Assembly: GCF_001423485.1 (NCBI RefSeq)
Contig: NZ_LMOD01000002.1
Coordinates: 425,780 to 489,779, forward strand
From: Microbacterium sp. Leaf320
GTDB taxonomy: Bacteria; Actinomycetota; Actinomycetes; Actinomycetales; Microbacteriaceae
Reading direction: 5' to 3'
Length of the DNA stretch: 64,000 nucleotides
Part shown: positions 36,671-44,439 of the stretch, piece by piece
Layout: every line of letters starts with the position of its first letter
How positions within the stretch are numbered: the first letter of the stretch is position 1
The notes under the pieces: model-generated
Database searches by the model: none
Seen by the model: the letters and a program-made list of their open reading frames with translations, nothing else
What the model was told of the DNA's origin: nothing
Program-made: the position numbers and the translations under genes

Positions 36671-38035
36671 TCAGGCAGGCGCAGACGTCGGCTCGGATGC
36701 GGCGGCACGGCGCGCGATCAACCAGATGCCGATCGCAGCGGCGAGGAAGATCCCCGCCAGGATCACCCAGCCCGCGAATCCGAACGTGATCGCCGTGGCG
36801 TTCACGACGACAGGCGACGCGAGGGCTCCGAGCGAGAAGCCCATGCCGAACACCCCCTGATACGCGCCCGCCCGCACCGGATCGGCGAGTTCGAAGCTGA
36901 GCCCCCACGCTCCGGCCTGTGACAGGATCTCGGCGAAGGTGTGCGTGATCATGCCGATGACGAGGATGACGATCGCCGCCCACGTCGGGAGCCCCGCGGC
37001 GAGCGCATAGATCAGGCAGGCGGAGACCATCAGCCAGCCGGCGATCATCGTCACCCTGCCCGCGATACGGAGGTCGTGCGTGCCGCGGGATGCGCGCACC
37101 TGGAACAGCACGACCAGCGCCGTGTTGACGATCAGCAGCACCGCGAAGGTGGCATCCGGAGCGGTCGTGTACTCGCTGATCCACAGCGGCACCCCGAGCT
37201 CGGCGACTCCGAACTGCATTCCGAAGATCGCCGATAGCGCGCTCAGCAGCAGATATCTGGGGTCGCGCCACGGCGAGCGGCGGTTCCAGTCCCTGCGCTC
37301 GGCGGATGCCGCCTCGGCGGCATGGGTGTCGATGGATCCGGTCTCGGTGAACTGAGCAGTGACTCGGCTGCGCGCGGGAGCGTCGACCGCCGACGTCAGC
37401 CGGAGCAGCGAGAGCGACCCCAGTGCGCAGACGCCACCCGCGCAGGCGATGACGACCCGGTAGGCCTCCGGAGTGCCCAATGCCAGGGCGATCGCACCGA
37501 AACCGGAGCCAGCCGCGATCGCGAGGTTCGTGACGGTCCGCAGCACGGCGCGGGCGTGCACCCGCTTCTCCGGCGCGAATCCTCGCGCGATGATCGCGGA
37601 CCGGGCCGAGTATCCGAGCGAATCGAAGAAGCCCGAGAGGCTCGCGAGCAGAAGAGCCGACACGAAATCGCCGACGAACGCATATGCGGCGAGCAGTACA
37701 CCGCCGGCCATCTCGAAGCCGAATGCGAGGCGTCGTGCGCTCCACCGGTCGGCGAGCCAGCCGCCGAGGAGCGAGCCCACCACACCGCATCCGCTCGACA
37801 CCGCGAGCACCACCGCCGCGAGCGCGGGTGAGAGGCCGATGATCTGCGTGAAGAAGAGCACGGTGACGGCGAGGAAGACACCACGGCCGATCCGCGAGAC
37901 GGCGGTCGCCGCGACGAGGGCCCGCAGCACCGGGTCGCTCAGACCGTCTGCGATGCGAGCGATGAGGCCCTTCGAAGAGCCTGCTGTCTCGCGCCCCGCC
38001 TCGATCTGATCGGGATCGGGATCGGGCGAAGACAC
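36671..38035 (-). CDS. MFS transporter
   Basis: Membrane protein of 454 residues with about 12 helices. Motif A-like GGWLADRWSARRL near residue 90 and the N-terminal RIGRGVFLAVTVLFFTQIIGL place it among 12-helix drug or metabolite transporters. The start is GTG at 38035 behind GAGG. It converges on the acylase gene, with only 19 bp between stops. The substrate is unknown. Confidence 0.82.
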   Translation of the reverse strand: MSSPDPDPDQIEAGRETAGSSKGLIARIADGLSDPVLRALVAATAVSRIGRGVFLAVTVLFFTQIIGLSPALAAVVLAVSSGCGVVGSLLGGWLADRWSARRLAFGFEMAGGVLLAAYAFVGDFVSALLLASLSGFFDSLGYSARSAIIARGFAPEKRVHARAVLRTVTNLAIAAGSGFGAIALALGTPEAYRVVIACAGGVCALGSLSLLRLTSAVDAPARSRVTAQFTETGSIDTHAAEAASAERRDWNRRSPWRDPRYLLLSALSAIFGMQFGVAELGVPLWISEYTTAPDATFAVLLIVNTALVVLFQVRASRGTHDLRIAGRVTMIAGWLMVSACLIYALAAGLPTWAAIVILVIGMITHTFAEILSQAGAWGLSFELADPVRAGAYQGVFGMGFSLGALASPVVVNATAITFGFAGWVILAGIFLAAAIGIWLIARRAAASEPTSAPA

Positions 38036-38138
38036 CCTTCATCCTCGCACGGCTCCGACCAGCTCCCCATCAGACACCGGTATGCGATCCGCGGATCCCG
38101 GGTTAGTCCCACTGCCCTCACTCGGTTAGCGTTGACGG

Positions 38139-38900
38139 GTGGTCTCCAGCTATCTCGCCCCGAAGGGCACACCCGTCACGCTGCTCGAGTTCGAGCACGC
38201 CGGGGCGACCCTGATCGCGGAGACCTTCGGAGAAGGCGCGCACACCTTCCTGCTGCTGCACGGCATCGGCATGGGCCGCAGCGTCTACCTCGACGTCGTG
38301 CAGCGACTGCGCGGCCGGGTCATCGCACTCGACCTCCCCGGATTCGGCGAGGCCCCCGAGCCCGCCCGCACGTTCACCATGGAGCGTCACGCCGACCTCG
38401 TCGCCGCCTACCTGCGTCACGCCGGTGAAGGTCCGGTCGTCGTGATCGGCCATTCGATGGGCAGTCAGATCGCGGCGGAGCTCGCCGCCCGGCATCCGTC
38501 GCTCGTCGAGGGCGTCGTGCTCGCCGGCCCCACGGTGAACAAGGCTGCGCGCAATGTCGCCGCGCAGGCGAGCTATCTGCTGACCGACCTGGTCGGCGAA
38601 CGCCCGCTGGTGATCTGGCGCGGTGCCCGGGAGTACCTCCGGGGCGGCCCCCACCTGATCCGCAAGATCCGCGCGACCATCGTGCACCAGCCCGAGAAGG
38701 CGTTCGCGCGCATCGACCAGCCCGTGCTCGTGCTGCGCGGCGAGGACGACCCGCTCGCGCCGATGAGCTGGTGCCAGGAGATCATCGATGAGATCCCCGG
38801 CGCCGACCTGCAGGTGATCCCCGACCACGGTCACGGCACGCTGATCAGCGACTCCGAGCCGGCTGCCCGCCTGATCCAGGGCTTCGCCGACAACCTCTGA
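38139..38900 (+). CDS. Alpha/beta-hydrolase
   Basis: Protein of 253 residues with the oxyanion segment LLLHGIGMGRSVY, nucleophile elbow VVIGHSMGSQIA (Ser near residue 105), acid LRGEDDPLAP and catalytic His in PDHGHGTLI. The fold is complete. The GTG start at 38139 is likely leaderless: TTAGCG lies 7 nt upstream and no ribosome site is visible. The substrate is not predictable. Its 3' end lies 23 bp before the family B repeat at 38924. Confidence 0.85.
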   Translation: MVSSYLAPKGTPVTLLEFEHAGATLIAETFGEGAHTFLLLHGIGMGRSVYLDVVQRLRGRVIALDLPGFGEAPEPARTFTMERHADLVAAYLRHAGEGPVVVIGHSMGSQIAAELAARHPSLVEGVVLAGPTVNKAARNVAAQASYLLTDLVGERPLVIWRGAREYLRGGPHLIRKIRATIVHQPEKAFARIDQPVLVLRGEDDPLAPMSWCQEIIDEIPGADLQVIPDHGHGTLISDSEPAARLIQGFADNL

Positions 38901-38923
38901 CCCCGAACTCTCTTCGCCGGCGC

Positions 38924-39008
38924 GTTCACAACTCAGCATGGTTACTCAGAACGTCTCCGAGTCCGCGCATCTTGGGCGCTCAGCCGCGGTTCGTGCTGAG
39001 TCGTGAAC
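38924..39008. repeat. 85-bp terminal-inverted-repeat element, family B copy 2
   Basis: The left end GTTCACAACTCAGCATGG and right end TCGTGCTGAGTCGTGAAC are imperfect inverted repeats (15 of 17). The right end lies inside the 3' end of the AbiEi/DUF559 gene and supplies its last ten codons and stop (38980-39008). It matches the copies at 30182 and 39991 in length and termini; the interiors differ. Confidence 0.9.
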
Positions 39009-39882
39009 GACGCAGATCACTGAACCTCGGTCCGAGTACGGCGATGATCTGCTCGAGCGCCTCCCGCACGGACGCCTGGTCGTTGAGGATGTCCTTCGCG
39101 AGGGGCCGGACGGTCACATAGCCGAGCCGGGCCGCGGCGATGTCGCGCTCGCGATCCTGTACCTGTTTCTCCCACCCCTCGTGGAACTCCTTGCTGTCGC
39201 ACTCGATGATCAGCCATCCGTCCACCACGAAGTCGACGTATCCAACTCCCTCGAGGTAGACCTGCGTCACGTATGCGACGCCCATCGTCCGCAGCAGCAG
39301 TCGCATGAACGTCTCCGGGCCCGAATCGGCAGATGGATCGACGAGTGCGCGCAGAGGGCGGAATCGCAGAGGAAGGGCCGCGAACATCGTGGTCAGCTCG
39401 TCGAGAGTCAGGAGTCCCTGATGAACGACGCTGTCGAGTGTGGCGAGCGCCTCGCGCGGAGCCTGGCAGAGCACGGAGTGCGCGACGGCATCGATCAACG
39501 GAGCCGCGTGCACGCTGCCGCTCACGCTCGTCAGCACCTTCCAATGGAGCACGACTTGTCTGTCCTTGGTGACACGCAGTCGAGACGAGCCGGGAGTCAC
39601 GAGCACATGCAGCTCGCGGCAGCGGAACACGAAGACGCCCAGCAGGGCGAGCAGCGACAAGCAGGACACCCGACCGCCGATGCGGACCGCGTCGACGACG
39701 TCCCGGTGCGTCGAGTCCAGTGCGTATCGATCGCGACGCACGCGCAGGAGCTCTCCTCGCGCGACCGACTCGGCTATCTGACGCCCCGTCATCCCCGTCT
39801 GCAGCAGGTCCGATCGAGTGAAGACTGTGTGCGAATAGGTGTCGTCCGTGCGCTGCGCGACGGTCTTGTCGTTCTTCCCCAT
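38980..39882 (-). CDS. AbiEi-antitoxin-domain / DUF559 (Vsr-like fold) endonuclease-domain protein
   Basis: Protein of 300 residues if started at the ATG at 39882 (MGKNDKTVAQRTDD); the frame is open to a GTG at 39996. The N-terminal winged helix (VFTRSDLLQTGMTGRQIAESVARGELLRVRRDRYAL) matches AbiEi-type antitoxin domains. The C-terminal DUF559 nuclease-like part reads YVDFVVDGWLIIECDSKEFHEGWEKQVQDRERDIAAARLGYVTVRPLA, with Asp, Glu and Lys in the order of a PD-(D/E)XK/Vsr-type site. No AbiEii toxin gene is adjacent. Two 85-bp inverted-repeat elements bracket the gene. Start choice is uncertain because no ribosome site is clear. Confidence 0.85.
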   Translation of the reverse strand: MGKNDKTVAQRTDDTYSHTVFTRSDLLQTGMTGRQIAESVARGELLRVRRDRYALDSTHRDVVDAVRIGGRVSCLSLLALLGVFVFRCRELHVLVTPGSSRLRVTKDRQVVLHWKVLTSVSGSVHAAPLIDAVAHSVLCQAPREALATLDSVVHQGLLTLDELTTMFAALPLRFRPLRALVDPSADSGPETFMRLLLRTMGVAYVTQVYLEGVGYVDFVVDGWLIIECDSKEFHEGWEKQVQDRERDIAAARLGYVTVRPLAKDILNDQASVREALEQIIAVLGPRFSDLRRSRLSTNRG

Positions 39883-39990
39883 CGCAGAAGTGTGCGGAAG
39901 GCGAGGGCCATCTGTGTGCGCCTTCCCCGCGATGGGGGACGGCTCGCCGGAGCAGAGTTCGGTGCAGGAGAAGTGGCACCGTTCGTCGTC

Positions 39991-40075
39991 GTTCACTATT
40001 CAGCATGAAATTCGTGCAGGCGGTGGTATTGCCCCGTGCAAGTGCATCCCCACACGCTCATGCTGAATTGTGAAC
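39991..40075. repeat. 85-bp terminal-inverted-repeat element, family B copy 3
   Basis: The left end GTTCACTATTCAGCATGAA and right end CTCATGCTGAATTGTGAAC pair at 17 of 19 positions. This is the best preserved inverted repeat of the three. The left end contains the outermost in-frame GTG of the AbiEi/DUF559 frame (39996). It lies 72 bp from the stop of the DUF2510 gene on its other side. Confidence 0.9.
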
Positions 40076-40147
40076 CGCGGCGGCCCGACACCGGCCCGGC
40101 CCGGCATCGGCACTCGCCCCAGCCCACCCCGCCGCGCGGCGGATGCC

Positions 40148-40963
40148 TCAGCGCACCGGCGGAGGTGTCGCCGGAAGGAGGAGAGCGTTGCGGCGCGCCC
40201 GCGTCAGCAGAAGGGCGAAAGCGCCCAGGCCGCCCATGATCAGGGCGATGAAGACGCCGAACACGATCATGACCACAGTGATGGGGCTCTGCTCCATGAC
40301 GCTTCCCACCACCGCGACGATCGCACCGATCACAGCGAGCCCGGCCACACACCATCCGACGATCATCGACGTGAGGTAGCCGCGAGGCCCGGCGTGCCCG
40401 GGTCGAGGCCCGAACTTCGTGCCGATGTACCAGCTCCACCGGGAACCGGTCCACCAGCGGCTGACCTGCCTCGTCATCGGATACCACCCGGCATCGGGCC
40501 CGTCGACCTCACCGGGCAGCGGCTGCACGACCGCGTCTACCACCGGGGCCGACTGCGGAGCGGGAAGCTTGCGCACGCCGTGCGAGTACACGGCGCCGAC
40601 GATCCAGACCACCGCCACCGACAGAAGCAGCGCGGGGAAGATGAAGTTTCCGGGATTCTGCGTCACCAGCGCCGCGAACAGCTGCAGCATCCCGAGCACG
40701 AAGAACAGGATGCCGAGGACCACTCCCATGGCCGGCGGCTCGACGGCCAGCCAGTCGGGCCGCGGCTTGCCGGCGCGAACGCGATACGGCGTCCACATCA
40801 CGCCGTCCCACCAGCGGACGTCCGTCGTGCCCGGCACCGGATACCAGCCCATCGACAGCGTCGCCGGTGCCGCCGCTCGCTCATGCGCGGTCCACTGCAC
40901 GCCGTCCCACCAGCGCTGAAGACCCGGCGTACCCGCGTCGTACCACCCCTGCGGTGCTGACAT
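40148..40963 (-). CDS. Membrane protein with three DUF2510 modules
   Basis: Protein of 271 residues. DUF2510-type modules occur at about residues 5-27 (QGWYDAGTPGLQRWWDGVQW), 38-59 (MGWYPVPGTTDVRWWDGVMW) and 158-178 (AGWYPMTRQVSRWWTGSRW). Two helix pairs lie between and after them (MGVVLGILFFVLGMLQLFAA; MIVGWCVAGLAVIGAIVAVV). The function is unknown. Three modules in one protein is more than the usual one. Confidence 0.75.
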   Translation of the reverse strand: MSAPQGWYDAGTPGLQRWWDGVQWTAHERAAAPATLSMGWYPVPGTTDVRWWDGVMWTPYRVRAGKPRPDWLAVEPPAMGVVLGILFFVLGMLQLFAALVTQNPGNFIFPALLLSVAVVWIVGAVYSHGVRKLPAPQSAPVVDAVVQPLPGEVDGPDAGWYPMTRQVSRWWTGSRWSWYIGTKFGPRPGHAGPRGYLTSMIVGWCVAGLAVIGAIVAVVGSVMEQSPITVVMIVFGVFIALIMGGLGAFALLLTRARRNALLLPATPPPVR

Positions 40964-40984
40964 CGTCCCCCCCTCTGTACCCCC

Positions 40985-41374
40985 TCAGCCCGCGCCGGGA
41001 GGAGTCTGCTTCGATTCCGCGAGCTCGTCGACGACGAGGCTGCGCTCGTCGGTCGTGCCGTTGCGATAGGCCTGCCGTCCCACGATATGCGCAGACAACG
41101 GGGCGGTGGCGAACTGCATGAGCACGATCGGGGCGACGAGGGCGAGACCGACGAGGATCCCGCCCACCGTGCGCAGCGACAGCGCGATCGCGAGACAGAT
41201 CAGGATGAGCCCCAGCACCTGGGGTTTGGTGGCGGCATGCAGTCGAGACGGCACGTCGCGGAAGCGCAGCAGTCCGACGGCGGCCGAGAGGCAGAGCAGG
41301 GCACCGAGCAGGATGAGCACGAGAACGGCGACGTCGATGACGCCGTCGGGGATGCTGAGGCCGAATACGTTCAT
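40985..41374 (-). CDS. mnhG: Na+/H+ antiporter subunit G
   Basis: Membrane protein of 129 residues with about three helices. The PhaG/MnhG signature is VGLLRFRDVPSRLHAATKPQVLGLILI. The ATG at 41374 overlaps the mnhF stop by 4 bp. It is the last gene of the mrp operon. MnhG is required for assembly and ion exchange of the multi-subunit antiporter (family knowledge). Confidence 0.93.
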   Translation of the reverse strand: MNVFGLSIPDGVIDVAVLVLILLGALLCLSAAVGLLRFRDVPSRLHAATKPQVLGLILICLAIALSLRTVGGILVGLALVAPIVLMQFATAPLSAHIVGRQAYRNGTTDERSLVVDELAESKQTPPGAG

Positions 41375-41640
41375 GGCGTCGTGTTGTCCCTTCTGGCGAC
41401 GAACCGGGCGACCGAGATCGACCCGAAGACGCCCACCGCGGCGATGATGAGCAGCACCGGGATGTTGCGGGTGTGCCCGTTGATCGCCATCTCGGCGCCG
41501 AGCACGCACATGACCTCGGTGAGCAGCACATCGGAGGCGACCGCACGGTCGAGGATCGACGGGCCGCGCACGATCCGGATGATCGTCAGGATGGCCGCGA
41601 GGCCGAACACGACCATGATCGCCAGAAGCAGGATGGTCAT
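41371..41640 (-). CDS. mnhF: Na+/H+ antiporter subunit F
   Basis: Membrane protein of 89 residues with three helices and the MnhF signature RIVRGPSILDRAVASDVL. It overlaps mnhE and mnhG by 4 bp each. Length and position match the family. Confidence 0.93.
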   Translation of the reverse strand: MTILLLAIMVVFGLAAILTIIRIVRGPSILDRAVASDVLLTEVMCVLGAEMAINGHTRNIPVLLIIAAVGVFGSISVARFVARRDNTTP

Positions 41641-42254
41641 CGCACACCGCCCTTCTTCGCTCCGCCGGCAGGACCGGCATCGCCGGCACGCGCCGCGCGC
41701 TCGTCGGCCTTGAGGGCACGGTACTGCTCGGGGGCGCCGAGCGCACGCACGACCCTGCGCTCCCAGCGGAGCACACCCTCCCGCTGCTTCTCGACGTCGG
41801 CCAGGCTGCGCACGCCGATCACGTGCAGATACAGCACCTGACGGTCGCGATCGGCTTCGACGACGAGAGACCCGGGAACGAGCGACGACACGACCGACAC
41901 GTGCGTCATCATGAGGTCGTCCGCGTACTTCAGCGGCACGGCGATGATCGCGGCCCCGGGCTGACGCCGGAAGTCGAACACCTGCACGGTCACCGCGAGC
42001 GCTCCCCGCAGCACCGCGAACAGGAACTGCACGACCAGGAGCACGGCGTACCAGACGTTGATCCGCCCGGAGAGCTCGACCGTCGGCAGCCGGAAGACGC
42101 GGGTGACGAACACCGCGACGACGAGCCCTGACAGGAAGGCGAGCACCGTGAACTGCGCCCACAGCAGCATCCACAGCACGACGAGCCACGCGAGGAACGG
42201 AAGCTGCACGCGGATGTCACGCCAGAAGTGACGGCCGGTCTCGGTGGGGCTCAT
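41637..42254 (-). CDS. mnhE: Na+/H+ antiporter subunit E
   Basis: Protein of 205 residues. Two or three N-terminal helices lead to a soluble C-terminal domain with the family segment MMTHVSVVSSLVPGSLVVEADRDRQVLYLHVIG. A basic tail follows. It overlaps mnhD and mnhF by 4 bp, so the operon is translationally coupled. Confidence 0.92.
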   Translation of the reverse strand: MSPTETGRHFWRDIRVQLPFLAWLVVLWMLLWAQFTVLAFLSGLVVAVFVTRVFRLPTVELSGRINVWYAVLLVVQFLFAVLRGALAVTVQVFDFRRQPGAAIIAVPLKYADDLMMTHVSVVSSLVPGSLVVEADRDRQVLYLHVIGVRSLADVEKQREGVLRWERRVVRALGAPEQYRALKADERAARAGDAGPAGGAKKGGVR

Positions 42255-43804
42255 CCCTCGACCTCGTCTTCCAGCTGGATGAGGCTCACCGGGTCGAGCA
42301 GAGCTTCACCGATGCGGTCGCACAGCGCGTAGAGCGGGCCGGCGAAGACGGTCAGTGCCAGAGTGACCCCGACCATGCCGGCTGTCGCGACGGTCATGAT
42401 CCTCGGGATGCGGCGACGCTCCTGCTGCTCGTCCGCCGCCGGGGCGTTGCCCAGGTACGAGATGCGTCCCTCGGTCTCGGCGGAGTCCTCCTCCTCGCGC
42501 CAGAACGCGAGGTTCCAGGCGCGCATCAGCGCGTAGAGAGTGAGGAGCGACGTGACGATTCCCCCGAAGATCAGCACGATCATCAGCGGTGTTCCGACGG
42601 ATGCCGCGGCCTCGAACAGCGCGAACTTGCCGATGAACCCGGAGAACGGAGGCAGGCCGCCGAGGTTGATCGCCGGGATGAAGTAGAGCACCGCGATCAC
42701 GGGCGCGACCTTGAGCAGTCCCTTCACCCTGAGGATCGACGTGCTGCCTGCGCGACGCTCGATGAGGCCGACGGCGAGGAACAACGTCGTCTGCACGATG
42801 ATGTGGTGGACGATGTAGTACACCGTCGCGCCGATCGCTGCAGGCGTCGCTATCGCGAGACCGAAGATCATGTAGCCCACGTGACTCACCAGCGTGAACG
42901 ACAGGATTCGCTTGAGCTCCGCCTGAGCGACGGCACCGAGCACTCCCACGATCATGGTCGCGAGCGCGATGATCAGCAGCAGGGTGTCGATGCTGTTGTC
43001 GGCGAACAGCTGCGTCTCGGTGCGGATCAGCGCGTACACGCCGACCTTCGTCAGCAAGCCGGCGAAGACCGCGGTGACCGGAGCCGGGGCCGTCGGATAC
43101 GAGTCGGGCAGCCAGAAGGACACGGGGAAGATGGCGGCCTTGATGCCGAACGCGACAACCAGCATGAGGTGGAGGACGAGCTGCGTCTCTTGCGGCAGCT
43201 CGGTCATCCGCTCGGCGATCTGCGCCATGTTCACGGTGCCGAGAGCCCCGTAGATCATCGCGATCGAGGCGAGGAACAGGATCGACGAGACCAGCGACAC
43301 GACGATGTAGACGGCGCCGGTGCGGATGCGGGACTCGGTGCTGCCCAATGTGATCAGCACGTATGACGCGACGAGCAGGATCTCGAATCCGACGTACAGG
43401 TTGAAGAGGTCGCCCGCGATGAACGCGTTGAAGATTCCGGCGGCGAGGATCAGGTACGACGGGTTGAAGATCGAGATCGGTGTCTCGTCGGTGCCGTCTG
43501 CCGCACCCTGACCGATCGAGAAGAGCAGCACGGCGAGCAGCACGATGCTCGAGATGAGCACCAGGAGGGCGGCGAGCCGGTCGACGTAGAGGACGATGCC
43601 GAACGGCACCGGCCACCCGCCGACCGAGACCGCGAGCGGCTCACCGGCGTCGACGACCACCAGCAGCACCGCGGCGATGACCGAGACGATCGCCAGGGTC
43701 GCGACCGTGACGAAGGCCTGAAGTCGGGGGTTGCGGCCGAAGATCAGCGTGACCGCGGCGCCGAGCAACGGCAGCGCGACGAGCAGCGGGACGAGGGCGC
43801 TCAT
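42251..43804 (-). CDS. mnhD: Na+/H+ antiporter subunit D
   Basis: Membrane protein of 517 residues with about 14 helices, homologous to complex I NuoN/NuoM-type subunits. The proton-channel core includes the helix with FGIKAAIFPVSFWLPDSYPTAPAPVTAVFAGLLTKVG, with the conserved Lys residues. A cytoplasmic loop EEEDSAETEGRIS lies near residue 440. It overlaps mnhC by 4 bp. Confidence 0.94.
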   Translation of the reverse strand: MSALVPLLVALPLLGAAVTLIFGRNPRLQAFVTVATLAIVSVIAAVLLVVVDAGEPLAVSVGGWPVPFGIVLYVDRLAALLVLISSIVLLAVLLFSIGQGAADGTDETPISIFNPSYLILAAGIFNAFIAGDLFNLYVGFEILLVASYVLITLGSTESRIRTGAVYIVVSLVSSILFLASIAMIYGALGTVNMAQIAERMTELPQETQLVLHLMLVVAFGIKAAIFPVSFWLPDSYPTAPAPVTAVFAGLLTKVGVYALIRTETQLFADNSIDTLLLIIALATMIVGVLGAVAQAELKRILSFTLVSHVGYMIFGLAIATPAAIGATVYYIVHHIIVQTTLFLAVGLIERRAGSTSILRVKGLLKVAPVIAVLYFIPAINLGGLPPFSGFIGKFALFEAAASVGTPLMIVLIFGGIVTSLLTLYALMRAWNLAFWREEEDSAETEGRISYLGNAPAADEQQERRRIPRIMTVATAGMVGVTLALTVFAGPLYALCDRIGEALLDPVSLIQLEDEVEG

Positions 43805-44439
43805 GGGCGGTCCTCCCCGTCTGTCGTGTCGCCTGGAGCACCGTTCTCGTCGTCGTCCTCGGGCGGAGCCGATTCGTGGGCGAGAGTGGATGCCGCGGCA
43901 TCCGCATCCGCCTCCGCCTCCGGGTCGGACCGAGGGGCGGTCGGACGGTCTGTGGGCGCATCATCGTGGATCGCAGGGTGGTCGCGCATGTGCAGCACCG
44001 TGATCGGCGAGGTCTGCACGCCGACGAAGTCGGTGGTGGCCTCGTCGTCGGCGGCGTCGGCCTCGTCGTCCATGAGATCCTCGTCGGCATCGGTGCGCTC
44101 GCGGAGCGCGATGTCAGCCTCGTCGTCCTCGACGGTATCGGCCTGACCCAGCTGCCAGGAGCGGTAGATGAGGGCGAGCAGGAACGCCGAGACGGCGAAC
44201 GTGATGACGATGGCCGTGAGCGTGAGCGCCTGCGGGAGCGGATCGCTGAGCTCGCCTTCGGTGCCGAAGAAGGGCGCGTTGCCCGGGACGCCCATCACGA
44301 TGAGCAGCAGGATGTTCGTGGCGTTGCCGAGCAGGAGGAATCCGATCAGCACGCGGGTGAGGCTGCGCTCGAGCATCGCGTAGACACCGCAGGCGAACAG
44401 CACGGCCATGATCACGATCAGGGTCAGGGAGACATCCAT
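43801..44439 (-). CDS. mnhC: Na+/H+ antiporter subunit C with long acidic C-terminal extension
   Basis: Protein of 212 residues. The first 105 form the NuoK-like MnhC core: three helices with GVYAMLERSLTRVLIGFLLLGNATNILLL and DPLPQALTLTAIVITFAVSAFLLAL. MnhC proteins usually end near there. Here about 105 residues rich in Asp, Glu and Ala follow (DADEDLMDDEADAADDEATT and further acidic runs), predicted cytoplasmic. Overlaps with mnhA and mnhD show it is in frame and coupled. Confidence 0.92.
   Translation of the reverse strand: MDVSLTLIVIMAVLFACGVYAMLERSLTRVLIGFLLLGNATNILLLIVMGVPGNAPFFGTEGELSDPLPQALTLTAIVITFAVSAFLLALIYRSWQLGQADTVEDDEADIALRERTDADEDLMDDEADAADDEATTDFVGVQTSPITVLHMRDHPAIHDDAPTDRPTAPRSDPEAEADADAAASTLAHESAPPEDDDENGAPGDTTDGEDRP

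Noticed and set aside
38980..39882. Complete type IV toxin-antitoxin (AbiE) system
   Set aside because: Only the AbiEi-like winged-helix domain is present, fused to DUF559. No AbiEii nucleotidyltransferase gene is adjacent on either side.
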